DNA of 64,000 bases, taken from positions 14,322,001 through 14,386,000 of the forward strand of contig OZ018415.1 of the NCBI GenBank assembly GCA_963969595.1, given 5' to 3'. This document shows, in pieces, positions 11,086 to 23,100 of the stretch. The notes under the pieces are model-generated. The model did not search any database. It was not told where the DNA came from and saw only the letters and a program-made list of their open reading frames with translations. How positions within the stretch are numbered: the first letter of the stretch is position 1; each line of letters opens with the position of its first letter. The position numbers and the translations under genes were made by a program. Origin of the DNA: Neckera pumila (Eukaryota; Streptophyta; Bryopsida; Hypnales; Neckeraceae).

Positions 11086-12254
11086 CACAATCTTTCTTAA
11101 ACCCATTTAGTTTAAAAAGCTCTCAATATATTAGTGGCTAATTGTGTCACAATTTTTTCCATCTGTCGTAGCACAGAAAGCACAAAATACTTCTCTAAGA
11201 CCTTAATGGACCCTAAAGTGACTCGTGTATTATTCCGTAGAGATCTCGGTGTAATTCTCCTAAATGGCCAGAATAAAGTGAGTTGATATCCCAAAACAAA
11301 CCCCAAGTACTAGTCTAGACCGGGTCCAGTTCCAGTAATCCGGAACCGGAAACTCCTTTCCCAGTTATAGATCCGGTCTAGTATATATAACTATACGTAA
11401 TAAATTCGAGTTTAACCTCTGGACCAAGAGGGATCTGCAACTTTGGGCTTCAGGAAGGAAGATTAACTCCTACCCTCCGAGTTTTAACTTATCAGAAGAT
11501 CCACGATATAAACTTGAAAAGAAAACTTTGACAAAAACAACGAGAAAGAGACCTTCCTCACAATTAGACCGGATGGGCTACGCAGGCTAGTAGGTCACGC
11601 AAGAAAGTCTGGATTCTCCTAACAATTACTACAATGACAGACTACAGGACAATCCACGGCCTAGGTAGAGAAGGGGCGTCAGGAAAACACAGGAGAGCTA
11701 CAGTACTTCTTGACAAAAGCAGTTTCTTGACAAAAGCTAGCTCTAATCCTCGCAAGGAAATCGTGTGGTATCATGTCTAACACGCAATCTCCCCAGGGAC
11801 CGGATACTTCCTGTATCCAGGTATCACTTCCTCCTTACCCAATTCTGCACGATCTCACTGCTCTCACGATAACATGGACAAGTGCTAAAAGATACAGCTC
11901 ACAATTGTGAATTGAAATAACTCCAATGGCATTTGCAGAAAACTAGGAATACAAAGTATGAAAAATGCTATCCGGATCACACCTAAAATCCGCCTTTAAA
12001 TACTAAACTACCCTTCAAACACAAAAAGCGCCTAAGGCCAAAAACAGCTAATGGAATGACACGTTCATTCCTAACTTCCTGTCAAATTTAGGCAACCTAA
12101 GCTATAGTCAAAAAGCTCCCACTTAAAGTGGATCTTAGATCCTAAAAATCCGGACTCAACTTGATTCCTAACTCCTTCTATACTAAAAATATTCCTACAC
12201 AACTACTTGTCAATTTTAGGCATGCAGCCCTACAATCACTGCCAGAACCTTCAC
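11086..12254 (-). mobile_element. 3' untranslated part of decayed element, possibly LTR-derived
   Basis: GC rises sharply here and many CCGG-containing words appear. Read on the minus strand, this follows the stop of the long decayed frame at 12255. It contains TGTAGGAATATTTTTAG, then a promoter-like ATTTAAAGG, which is suggestive of a 3' LTR. I could not find a matching 5' LTR beyond 14463, so the class is unresolved. Confidence 0.35.
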
Positions 12255-14462
12255 CTACTTTCTAATCTTCTTAACTGGAGAAAACCACGCCTTTGCTGGT
12301 CCCTTCCGGGTCAAGGGTTTCTTTCCGGTCTGTTGTCTGGCCATCTGTTTAGACCGGACTTTGGCCTTCTCTCTGGCCGCCTTTGCCTTCGTTGCTCGAA
12401 TCTCTACCAGGGCCTGATCGGGATCTGAATAAAGTTCAGAATCCTGATCGGACCCGGATTCCTCTTTGTCATCATCGGAATCCTCTTCTTCTTCTTCCTC
12501 TTCTTCTTCTTCCTCTTCTTCTTCTTCCTCTTCTTTTTCTTCCTCTTCCTGAGCCTTGGTGAATTTCTTCTTGGCTGACGGTGGCTTAGGAACCTTTCTC
12601 TTATGCGGGCCTGGAACAAGCCTTGTCACCTTGCTCTGAGGTGTTGCCTCTCCTCCAACCGGTTTCCTGATCAGACCACTACTTGGTGAGCCAGATGAAG
12701 TACCGCGACCGGCTCCAATCTCTGTCTTTACCATAGAATGCATCAGGGTTGTCATCTTCTCTGCATCTCCGAACTGCACCTTCTTTCCGGGAGTCTTGAG
12801 AGAAGACTTGGAGGGTGAGAGGGTGCTGATCTTCTTCGTCTTGGCACTCTCCTCCGGAATGGACCCCCCTGGTCCGGTTGCCGGTTCCGGTCCCTATGCC
12901 TTTGTTGGATCAGGTCCCGTCACCTTCGTAATCTCCAAATCATCATCTTCCGGACCTGGTTCGGTGACTTTGGTGATCTCCACCTCCGTCTGCTGCACCT
13001 GACTTGTCTTGGCTTCCTGGTGCTCCTCGGGTACAGGTAAGTTTGGTTGCTCGTGAGAAATCTCACCTTTACCCTTGTCCTCTGCTGCTGAGTACTGAAC
13101 TGGTTTGTGATCCGGTTCCGGTCTCGGTGCAGGATCACTTTGAGGGTTTACCTCGCGCATCACTTCTCGCAGCTACTCCAGTGTAGAATCCATCCTCTTG
13201 TGATAAGTTATCATCGCCAGTATGAGTTTTTGAGGCAGCTGTCGTCCCTCCACCATCACTTGTTGGTCAAACAAGTTAGCCTTGTTGACAACTTCACCCG
13301 GATGGGTAATGAATTCCCGGATTCGGGAGATGGTGTCTCTCGTTTATTTGGAGAACGTTTTCTCCTTCTCCACCTCTTCCGTTTTCTGGCGCAACTCCTG
13401 TTTAAGAGTGGCCACTTGGCAGGAAAGCTTTGCCAATTCCTCTTTGCTTTCATTCTTCTCCTTCTCTCGGATAAGCCGTATTACCCGAGTTAAAGCTTGA
13501 GCTGGGTGGGCGGCGCCCACCATAGTGCAGATGGTCTGCATTGCACCTCATACCACCGCGTATCGTTTCTTGAAATCACTCAGATCTCGGGTGATTCTGT
13601 CCAACGGCTCGTCTCCCCAGACCAGATCGATATCCTTAGTCTGTTCTCTCTCTACCTGATCATTTCCTCTCGTTTCCTCACCCTTCTCATCACCCTCACT
13701 CTCATCCTCATCGTCCTCAGACTCGCTCTGATCATCCTCATTATCTCCCTCATCTGAGGGCTCTTCCTCATTTCCGGTCTCAGGATCTAAGTCCGGAATC
13801 TCAAACTCTACTAGTGCTGCGGCGGCCTCATACTCTACATCTTCCTCTTTTGTCATCACCTCCTCAGAATGATACATGTAATAAAGGAATGGACAGATGG
13901 CGAAAGGCTTAGCCTTCCCTACATTGTTTACCATTTTCAACACTTGGTCCTAAATGACTAAACCCCAATCTACTTCCCGGTCTCCTGACAATGCGTCAAA
14001 TACTGTGTTGGCTAATGTCAGCGAAACCCGGCTTGGCCTTTCCGGGTTAAGAATGGCCAAGACATATTGCAATAAATGCCTCTCTCTCTGATTGATGCAA
14101 TCCGTGATCGCGAACCCGTCCTTCTTACTAATGGGGTTCCGAAACTTACCCACCGTGTATTGGTGCTTCCGGGATGCGCTTCTATCGCCTTCCCGGTCGA
14201 ACACGTAGACCTTCCTCCACATCTCCGCCGTCCACCTTTTGGGCTTCGCACGGATCGTGGTCGCGGCGCGAGTCGGTGCTCCAGAACTCAATTCCGCCAC
14301 TATAGCTTCACTCCGGAAATCCCACGGTCTAATCAGGAAGCCGGCGCATCCCATTTGCTCCAAGTCCTCCTTCAGCTCCGCCATCTCCTTGTCGTCCTTG
14401 GGTAATCGCGGCGTCACGTAACGGAGCGAGATGGTCGCTCCCCCGCTGTGACTTGCAGCCAT
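12255..14462 (-). pseudogene. Decayed 735-codon element ORF with five in-frame stops
   Basis: One minus-strand frame runs from ATG at 14462 to a stop at 12255 without a frame change. It is interrupted by stops at 13950 (TAG), 13548 (TGA), 13344 (TAA), 13173 (TAG) and 12894 (TAG). Residues 1-170 contain WRKVYVFDREGD, KFRNPISKKDGFAITDC and YVLAILNPERPSR, which resemble the domain annotated as putative plant transposon protein in many plant repeats (recognition from memory, unverified). An acidic D/E-rich stretch follows, then a coiled-coil-like segment with REKEKNESKEELAKL. A second, almost pure glutamate run of about 25 residues precedes a basic C-terminus. It could be gag-like or an accessory transposon protein. 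It lies in a CCGG-rich island unlike its neighbours. Confidence 0.6.
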
Positions 14463-15020
14463 ATCTCCTCTCGTTCGGATGCAACCGGTCTACTGTTGGA
14501 AATCGGTAAAACGAATGGTCCTCACGGCTCACTCTCTCTCTCCTTTCAGCTGGCAAGTATTAACTTTAAGCTCGGATGCTAACAGCCTTCTCTCTCGCGC
14601 TCAATGACCTTCGAGCACTCTCGTCTACCATCTATCAACTCAAAACCCAATACTGCCACTCATACCGGAAATCAGTAATCGTGCACGTTGTACAACTTTC
14701 CGTCAGGGCAGGAAATCGTAAGTGACCAATCTCTGGACAAATAGGATCTAAAAGAGCCAATCCCAGCAGCTCTTAGTGATTACCCTAATCAAGGCTTTGC
14801 CCGTTAATCCTGCCCGTTTAGGATTCCCGTTAACTAATGATTAGAATGTTCCCGTAGTTCTCTAGGGTTAAGTAGGTCACCGTTGGATGCCGGTTCCTGT
14901 TACCCTTTTCCTGACCCGGTCTAAGCAAACTCAAACTCCGATTCCTTGTTTTCGATACATTCAGTTAGCCTTTACACTAATTCCTGATCAGTCCATTTCT
15001 GGTTTCCGGTTCTAAACATT
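14463..15020 (-). mobile_element. 5' untranslated leader of the decayed element
   Basis: This minus-strand leader upstream of ATG 14462 has the same elevated GC and CCGG content as the ORF. It contains a GA-rich stretch just before the start codon and AACCGGAAACC near its outer edge. AT-rich DNA resumes abruptly after about 15020. No target duplication or matching terminal repeat was identified. Confidence 0.35.
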
Positions 15021-18000
15021 AGACGATCTATAATTATCGAAAAATCGAAAAAATTTACTGCTAAGAAGAATATTATTCCTTCATTTATATTTTAATATTG
15101 TAAAATGAGATTTTCATGTTCCGACACCATCACATTCTCTTAAATTGCAACTTTTCATTTTATCATTGCTAAACTCTAATGACAGCCAAATATCTTCTTT
15201 GAAAGCTTGACGTGATAAAAATCTTTTGGTATTGTTGCAATGCAATAAAGTTTGTTTTGGTATGATTTAACCCTTTAAACACCAAATGTTCAAAATTCAA
15301 ATGGAGGAATGCAAACATATTCCAAGTACACAAAATTGAAATGTCATCCAAGTCTGTTTTTTTAAATTCTTTCATTAATCTCTTAAAAATTTTAATTTTA
15401 CATTTTGAAGACTATTAGGCAGATCTTGTATAATTCACAAGGTGTTGCTATATTTCACTTTATTAAATAACTTTTCCAATTCAAAAATGACCTACAAAAT
15501 ATTACTTCATGTAAAATAAAAATCTTAAAAAATGACCATATTAGAGCTTGAATAATGAACTTAAAGAAAGAACATTCATGTGAAAATGACTTATATTCAA
15601 TTTTTTATCACATCAAGCTTTCAATTTTAGAAGAAATTTAATATAAATTTTTTGCTTCAATTATTATTGATAAATATTTCTTCTATTCCATAATACTAGT
15701 GTTTTTGTAGTAATAGAGCATTAAGGATTTTTAATGCATGTTATGGTCAAATGATTATGTAGATAAATGTACAATTTGTCCTTTCAAGTGCAAAAAAGTG
15801 GATGTTGTTAATACTACAATCCAGGAAAGATTAAAAAATAGGAGGTTGAAAAAAATACAAAGTGTCACTCATTGATAAAGATAGGCTTTAAGAAAAGGAA
15901 GGCTTTCTATACAACCAAGGTAGAGACTCTCTGCAGCACTACTTTTTTTGTAGATCATATTTGCTATTATTAGACTTGTTACTTGTCAAATTTTTAAATT
16001 TTTGTATTGGCAAGTGAAAAAAGATTTCAAAGCAAGAAAAAGGTTTCATTTATGTATTCTTTACAAATGTTATGAAGGTTCAAAGTTTTTTGGGGCACAT
16101 GCTCTAAGATTGTTCTTTTAGAGGAGATAGATATTGATTAACTAGATGTACATGTAATGCAGATGGCACTTTAGGGTCACTCGCGCATTTGGAAGTCTAT
16201 GCCTCACTTTGCCTTCTTTGTGTTTATAGATCTACAACTCTACACAAAAAAGGCTTGGAATTCAGTAAATTTAATGAAAAGTTCAATGCCTTTTGGTCTT
16301 TGACCCAATCAACTTCAAATTGCTATATGATTTCAATTTTTAGAGTTTTTTTGATTTGTAAAGTGGATAATAAACTAAAATTTTGATAGGTCAAAATTAT
16401 ATGCTTTTATGCCTTTCAACTTCAGAAAATATGTTAATATGTTTGTTGAGATTACAAAATGAGTAAAAAATTTCAAACCAATTGGAACTATCTCTTATAG
16501 TTGCCTAAATTGCTCTTAATTCAAATACAATGTTTTTTGAAGCATAATTTTTTTAATGCAATTGAAATGGTTGTAAGAATTTCTAGATATCTAGGCAATG
16601 GTGAAAAACACCTCTTTCAAAATTTAAAAGAATACAACAAATATTGCATCAGAAAGAGTTTGAAAAGAAAGTGAAAAATGGCTTGAAAATATGCCACAAG
16701 TTTCTAGGGATAAACCCTTTAGTTGAGTGTCATTAGTAGTGTAGAGAGTAGCGGAGACCTAGTTTATTTTTATTGAAATACAAAATAATTAAAATATATA
16801 ATTGTAGATAAAGAAATACACAAGTTATTAATTTGAAAAGTAAACTATAAATGAATTTGTGTTTGAAAATAGCTTTCCAAATTTATAAAAGGTTTAATTT
16901 ATAAAATGATAATCTATTTTTATTAAAATAATACAATTATGAGGGAAAAAACACTCAAATTATTTCAAACAATAGTTGTGGTTGCAATTATGTGCTTTCA
17001 TTTCATCTCTTTAGTTGTCTAATGTCATGATTCTATTGATTCCATGCCCATGTAGTGGCTTCATTTCATGGCTTTAGGCATTTGACCTCAAAATTCCATG
17101 GCCAAGTTGCCACTTTTATTTTGGTTGTTCTTTTGGTAAATGACCATCTCCAAAGAGTTGTTGCAAATGGCCAATTTTATTTTTTTTCTTCCCTTTTTTT
17201 TTAACAAACCAAAGCAACCAAATATCTTATTAATTGAGATTTTTTACTTTTTTTAGTTCTCCTACTTAGAAAAATTTTCTATGCTTTATTTTACCGGGGT
17301 ACAACCTTTTCTTTGCTAAATAAGTCCATATAGGGGTATCAAAAGAAAAAACAAATCCTTTCTTTTTGCCTCTTTTTGGTTAGCCTAGCATTGGAATTAA
17401 CCGCTAAATCAGGCATAATGTTAATTTTGTTAAATTGGAGACATTCTACAAGTCAAAAAGTGAGACCTATATCTTTATACTTTGTATAAGTTTAATTTCA
17501 GACCGTAAACTTCTTAGGAGTAACCTATAGGATCTCTTGATTTAAGATATGTTAAACTTTAATCACTCAGAGGCAACATTCTTTCTTTGAAGCCATTCTG
17601 GTTGAAGTTTTTATGGCATTGATTTGTCGAATAATACTAACATAAATGCCTACTGTAATTATTAATACAAAGCTACGTTGTATCTAACCATTATCTGGAT
17701 TGGCAGATATGGTCAATTTCATTAAAATGGCGTTATTCCGTTACAATAGCACATATATCAATTCAGAACAGCCATTTTGAAATTTTCACTTGATTTGCAT
17801 TCTAAAATCTATACAATTTATAGATATCTAAAGTCCATATGAATCTTAAATTTTTCAAAACGGTCAATCTGAAATCTATTTGGTTTCTAGATGTATGAAA
17901 TCTACAATAGTCTTAGATGTGTGAAATCTACATTTGCTCTAGCTATACGAAGTGGGCAACCTGAAAAATTGGCACAAGAAATATGCATGGCACAAGAAAA

Positions 18001-18091
18001 ATATGGCACAAAGAACTCTGCCATTTTAATAAACTTGGCCACATAGTTAATTTTGAAAGCGCTACTTTTGCATCTCCGCTCTAGCTACCAC
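15021..18091. other. AT-rich repeat-derived tract
   Basis: No gene is seen. A partial F3 copy lies at about 17110-17310 (TTTTGGTAAATGACCATCTCC and TCTCCTACTTAGAAAAATTTTC match 10230-10410). Around 17700-18010 are TTTCATTAAAATGGC-type motifs that recur near 2080-2240, 24960 and 26680 and may mark a fourth small repeat. The remainder is unmatched AT-rich sequence. Confidence 0.45.
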
Positions 18092-18165
18092 CATTAGAGA
18101 AAATTTTAGGGCCTTGGGCCTTAGAATGTTTCTCCACAGCCCTCCGAGGAACCCTGAAATTTATT
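18092..18165 (+). mobile_element. F2 element left terminus
   Basis: CATTAGAGAAAATTTTAGGGCC followed by a CAGCCCTCCGAGG block matches the termini of the F2 family. The opposite terminus was not located, so the copy is truncated or too diverged. Confidence 0.5.
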
Positions 18166-18703
18166 TATTTTTTGCTCAAAAATTTGTTATTCTTCTATTT
18201 CCGCCTAGCTGAATAGATCCACAAATTGCCCACTTAAGAGCTGAAAGTGAATTTTAGGAAGACGAAGCTTCTTGAAATAATTTTCAGTAAATGTTCCTTG
18301 AAAGACAAGTAGAATTGGCATGCATCTAATCCAAATTGTTTCATATTTTTTGGAGCTTTGTAGAGTTAATTTTAAAATTTTGAAGTTAAAATGGCATAGG
18401 GCTCTAAAATCACTCATCTTCTATAATGTACACTCTTTGTACATTGCTGAAGGCTATGAAAAAAAGCATGTATTCAAAATATACATTCGAGGATGTGGGC
18501 GGTTTTAAAGCCTATGCGATTTTAGAGCCTCTTACCTTAGTTGCCCTTATTGAACCTGACTCCTTGATTTCAGTGTCATCAAGTATTTCTATTACCACTT
18601 GATTGCAAAAGTTATTTGGTAGTGCTGCTCTTGTGAGATTGCAAATATTTGTTTGTTCTAAATTCAAGGGTCATAAAACACCTTCGATGAATTTCCCTGA
18701 AAT

Positions 18704-18928
18704 AAGGTAGAAGCACCTTAAAGCATCCATGTACCCAATGGCGTCCCTTTCTAGGAAGGGGCGTCATTACAGAACCTAAATGTAGACATACCAAACATAG
18801 CTTACTATTTTTTGATTGAAATAATAAGCCATGTATAGTCAGCCTAAGAATTGCGTTTCAAAATGACGCCTTTTCCTAGAAAGGAACGTCATTGAGTACA
18901 TAGACGCCATTGGGTGCCTCTACCTTAG
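18704..18928. repeat. 65-bp-arm inverted repeat
   Basis: Arms at 18704-18768 and 18862-18928 are reverse complements with few mismatches. The left arm has GGTAGAAG(C)ACC, CCCAATGGCGTC and CTAGGAAGGGGCGTCATT; the right arm has AATGACGCC, CTAGAAAGG, GACGCCATTGGG and CTCTACC. The loop is about 93 bp. The arms are GC-richer than their surroundings. This may be a small foldback element or a hairpin-forming locus. Confidence 0.65.
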
Positions 18929-19329
18929 TTACTGTAAGGTGTTCAAATATTCCATTGTGTAATTGAAGGCATAATGAGAACCTAAATGGATGCTTTTTTT
19001 TTTAAGAGTGTCGTGTGAAAGTAAGATGCATTGCATCTTCCTTTGGTGCGCAAATTCCCTTTTTTTATTAAGTCCATTGCACACAAATCATTTGGTTGGC
19101 CAATGAAAACTTTTGCTTTGATTCAAGAATGAGAAGAATTACACGCATTTTGAAATTATATGGTTTATTGTTTGATGCCTCAATATTACTTCTGAGTCAC
19201 TTAAGCTTCATCAAAGGACCAGGATGAGTGTTTGTTTTCCCTTACCTATAAACTGAAATAATGGCCAATGTCAAATTATTGAAAAATCATTATTATTTTT
19301 GAGAAGGTCCAAAAACATGAAGCAACTTA

Positions 19330-20068
19330 GGATGATTGCAAGAAAGATCAATATTATTTTGCATCAAACCTAAAGTGATGGAGTTGTCATCACCTATAAC
19401 TTTTGAAGCATGAACCCGATTAACTTGAATTTCTTATTGAATATGGCTAACTTGATAGTATTCAGATCCCTTATTTTTCTAAAATTTAAAAAAATCATAT
19501 TATTAAATTTCAAATTAGCTAATTTGTCACACTTTGTGATTTAGAGTTTTTAAATATTGGAGAGTATCCACAATTAATGATCTAAAGCTGAAATTTCTTT
19601 AGTCTATTCCCATATTAGGAAGTTATATTTCTACCAAAGGAAATTTAAAAATATTTTATTTTGTGTTTTCCACATGGTGCTAACAAAGCTCTTTTGCACG
19701 CGCATTTTTGAACAATGAAGATGGCTTTAAGATCATTCTTTTGGTGAAATCTCTTTAGCATAAAATTTTCCAAATGGACAATTTTTAGTTTTTCTTAAAA
19801 TTGATTTCCTTGTTTTTACAAATTAAAACATCAAAGTACCTATTTTCTTGAGATTCTATGTTATTCATGAGATTTTCTTGTTCTCCAACTTAGAGAATTT
19901 TTCTATTCTTTTCCTTCCTAGGATACAATTTTCTCAAAGGTATACATCTTAAATGTATTTTTTACATTTTTGAAAAATTATTTTTCTAATTATACAAAAC
20001 TCCCAAAAAAAATTTGAGTACTATGGAAAACGCTACAGAAACCAATCAGTCTTTCTTGCAACCACCCC
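19330..20068 (+). mobile_element. F3 TIR element, complete copy
   Basis: The left end TTAGGATGATTGCAAGAAAG and the right end TTTCTTGCAACCACCCCTTAA bound 739 bp. The interior is the F3 subfamily a sequence also found at 9691-11085 (interrupted), 23797-24527 (inverted) and about 51420-51956 (inverted). Only short frames exist; none is shared as a protein across copies. Confidence 0.75.
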
Positions 20069-20540
20069 TTAATTTGGGCTAATGCTGCTTCCATCATCTT
20101 ATTTTGAGGGTGCTATCAGTTGGTGAATGGTCGCTTTACAGACCATTCTCCTTGGTGAAGAAAACGGTTGCTGAAGGGCCGAGCATGAGGATCCAAGTCA
20201 ATGAAGGAAATCCTCTGTTTGGTCTAGTATTACCCTATTGTTGTTTTCTCCGTAGGTTTTCAAAAGGAAGACTGCCTTCTTAATTGTTTTGTGGAAATCG
20301 GTGTCTGTTACTTACGTTCAAATTGGTGTCTGTTTGTGCAGGTTGAATAAACTTTTGCGGACATGAAGTTTTCGGGCCAGAATGAATTTTATGAGTTGTA
20401 GTATAATTTTTGGTGATACTGCGGGGAAAAGCTTCTACGCAGTCTGTCAGTACCTCATACTTGTTATCAAGAATGAACCTCACACTTGTAATATATAGAT
20501 CTCGTCGATCACTTGAACCCGCACCCGGCTCTTTTGGTCA
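20069..20540. other. GC-richer tract downstream of PAH pseudogene 1
   Basis: The sequence lies 3' of the minus-strand pseudogene and includes several mid-length open frames without recognisable similarity. It could be the decayed 3' region of the duplicated PAH locus. Confidence 0.35.
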
Positions 20541-21560
20541 GGTTCACTCCTTCACGTACTCAAGCACGGCGTACTTGCCGCATTATGGAAGAAACATGTT
20601 GAAAGACACCTGCAAGTCCCAGTGACCTTCAAACCATTCCTATGAGCGGGTGATCAGTCCTGGATGAAACCCTTGCTCAGTGCGTAAAGTCCAGCAGCCA
20701 ATGTTAATTTCATCAGGAGGATTTGTCCGCAGCCTTCACATCTGCCAAGAACTTCAACTTGCTCAATAGCAGTGAGCTTGCGCTCACACCTAGGAACTGA
20801 GTTCGTGGAACGCTGGTACTGTCATCGATAAGTTTGGGCGGTGCAGGCACCTGCAGCGTCTTCTTCAGTGTCAACGGGATCCCCATCCTTTGAAATTCTT
20901 CTTCCTAAACACAACTAAAGCAAATCCAATGCCGACGTATAGCTAGAAGGGTCAGTCCAGTTAGTCATGATTGCTGCAGATTGTTCGATAGAAACATCTG
21001 TTTGTACACAAATAGTTCATATATTAAAACAAGCAAAAGCAAACCGCAAGGGCCCCGGAGTTACAGAGCCTACATGTCATCAAGGGGTTGCTCTGGTTGA
21101 ATTCAATCATTGCACAGCTAATGTCTGCACACAAGGTAACCATTGCATAAGCCTAAACCTAACTTGTTGCAACCAACAAGTTAGCAAGAAGAAGTGGAAG
21201 ATGATTCAAGAGCAAGGATTCCACAGAGAGCCTAATGATTTCCAACTTGAGAGCCAATCGATCAATCAAACATGCATATTATGCAACAGGAGATCAGTCG
21301 ATCCCAGCAACTTGCGCACAAGATGAAAGTTGAGCACTGTCAAATCCCAGAGGCTCCCTCCCGAAAGGAAGAAGGTCGATAGCTGGAGAGGGAAAGAGAT
21401 TCGCTGCAGGCGGCATTAGGTCTTGTAGAAAATTAGCCAAGCAGCTCTAGTGAAAAAAGCTGAGCACTGTCGAATTGAAACTTTCATCCATTGCTAGAAA
21501 GTTCTATATTTATTGCAGGCTGGTGCAGTGAATTTTTTTTCACTAAAGGTTTTGGAGATC
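20541..21560 (-). pseudogene. PAH-domain gene relic 1 (copy of the 61576 gene)
   Basis: Read on the minus strand this is colinear with the locus 60840-61880, covering promoter, 5'UTR exon, intron and coding exon. The coding part starts at ATG 20886 and still shows LKFLADVKAA and an FNMFLP-like end. A one-base deletion in the AAATCCTCCTGA region stops the frame just after helix 1. The TATAAG box of the intact gene is TACAAG here (21422-21427), and the splice donor GTAAGT has become GCAAGT (about 21310-21315). Promoter, splicing and frame are all damaged, so this is a pseudogene formed by duplication with introns, not by retrotransposition. Confidence 0.8.
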
Positions 21561-21780
21561 CATCTCGGGAACTATTTTCTAGTGCCTCACATATATCCGA
21601 TTCAAACATCTCTATTGCAACATAAGAGACGTTTTTGCTTTTCCCTCTCACTTTTCCCTGTGTAATCGGTAATTCCTGTGACTTTTCCCTGTGATATTCA
21701 AGACGTTGCAATTCAAGACGTTGCAGAACATCTCTCTCACCTCTCTCATGCATCCGTTGATATACTTGAATTAATTCCAT
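21484..21780 (-). CDS. 98-codon ORF upstream of PAH relic 1
   Basis: An ATG-initiated minus-strand frame overlaps the relic's promoter. It is charged and helical-looking, with repeated LQRLE blocks at about residues 19-28. Its last third aligns in DNA with the region upstream of the intact gene (60780-60880: AAAACCTTTAGTGAAAAA), where no comparable frame is kept. It is probably a chance frame or a relic of a neighbouring exon. No family recognised. Confidence 0.2.
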   Translation of the reverse strand: MELIQVYQRMHERGERDVLQRLELQRLEYHREKSQELPITQGKVRGKSKNVSYVAIEMFESDICEALENSSRDGSPKPLVKKNSLHQPAINIELSSNG

Positions 21781-22114
21781 GGAGTAAGTTTAATTTAGTT
21801 TTTCCCATCTACCTGTATTTATACTATTAGGATTCAGGAACAACTTACATGGCCGCTTGTGCATTTGCTTGTTACAGTTCCAATGAATGGTGAGACCAAT
21901 GTTACAGTTCCAATGAATGGTGAGCTACAAAAAATTTCATCATCTTATTAGAACTTCACATTCAAATGCAAGCATTGAACAATCTTTATTTAAAAGAGAT
22001 AGAAAAGTCCATGAGAACTTTTCCGACCCAACAATAACGGCAAAGAGGTTTGTGTCATCAGCTTGTTGGTAACAAAGAAAGGCCAAAAAGCCCAAGCTTA
22101 TTCATGAAGATAGG

Positions 22115-23100
22115 ATGGACTAGTCCTTCACTTGGGCACGATGCACTAGCAGCCGTCAGTAGATACGTGTCACTACCAGCAAGTCTGGTGACCTTCAAAC
22201 AATTCCTCTACCTGGGTGACAAGGCCTACATGAAACTCATCCTTGCTTTATTCTTACACAAGCTTCAATCAAGAGCTCCAAATGGGGGAAAATGCTGTTC
22301 GGTTGCACTCGCGCCGGTGCGGGAACATCCAAGACCTCCTTCGCCATCTGCTTTCTTGAACCCCATCTCTAGAAGTTTGTCTTTTTGTGCGCAACAAAAG
22401 CAATTGCCTGTAGTGTTATTCTGGTTACTTCATTCCCTCCGCGCAGCTTGTTTGCGGCAACCAGTTGTATGGACCCCAGCAAACAATTTAAACCAGGAAA
22501 TGGAATAATAAAGAAAATCACAGGCGTGTGACATCGATACATCCGATTCCAAAAAGCCAATGCCGGGGGTTAGTAAAGTCAGTCCGGTTTCTACCTAATT
22601 CAGTAATTGCTGTAGTTTGTTTGTGGAAAACAATTGCTTATACAAACAGAAAATAGAAACAACGAAAAGGATTAAGCAAAGCACAAGGATCGGAGTCACA
22701 AGGCTTGCATGCATTTGTCAACCAGGGGTGGCCGGCTCTGGTTGAAGTCAAGCAAGGCACAGCTAAAGCGCATACAACGTAACCACAGCAAAATCCTACA
22801 GCAATCACAAGCTACATGTTCACAAGAAGAAATAATTAATTTCGGAGCAAGAATTCCACAGATTTCCTATTCTAGAGCCCATCGATCAGACTGATCGATA
22901 ACAGGAGGTCCATCAAACCAGCAACTTACAAAGGAACGAAGTACGATTCCTCAGAAGCTCCAGGCTCTCTCAAAGACGAAGATCGAAACTCTTACAAAAA
23001 GTGATTTGCTGGGAAATGTGGTTGTGTTCTTACACAACCTTGGAAATGCAGCAAGGAGCTTTGGTGTCCGGATGTCTCCAGATTTTCATCCGTTGACTGT
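22115..23100 (-). pseudogene. PAH-domain gene relic 2 (copy of the 57504 gene)
   Basis: The minus strand is colinear with 56800-57900. ATG at 22366 is preceded by GACAAACTTC as in the intact gene. The frame ends after about 33 codons. The region for PAH helix 1 is missing, and a TTTGAAGGTCAC block of the domain end remains at about 22190. The upstream TATAAG is TGTAAG here (23029-23034), while the GTAAGTTGCTGG donor is intact near 22925. Its intron (about 22570-22925) resembles that of relic 1 more than those of the intact genes, suggesting that the two relics duplicated together. Confidence 0.75.

Noticed and set aside
12404..12619. 71-codon lysine/arginine-rich frame
   Set aside because: Out-of-frame reading of the glutamate-run sequence in the long minus-strand frame.
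11210..16175. ACCCTAAAGTG at 11210 and its inverse at 16166 as ends of a 5-kb element
   Set aside because: Only 11 bases match, the flanks do not duplicate a target, and the GC-rich element seems to end near 15020.
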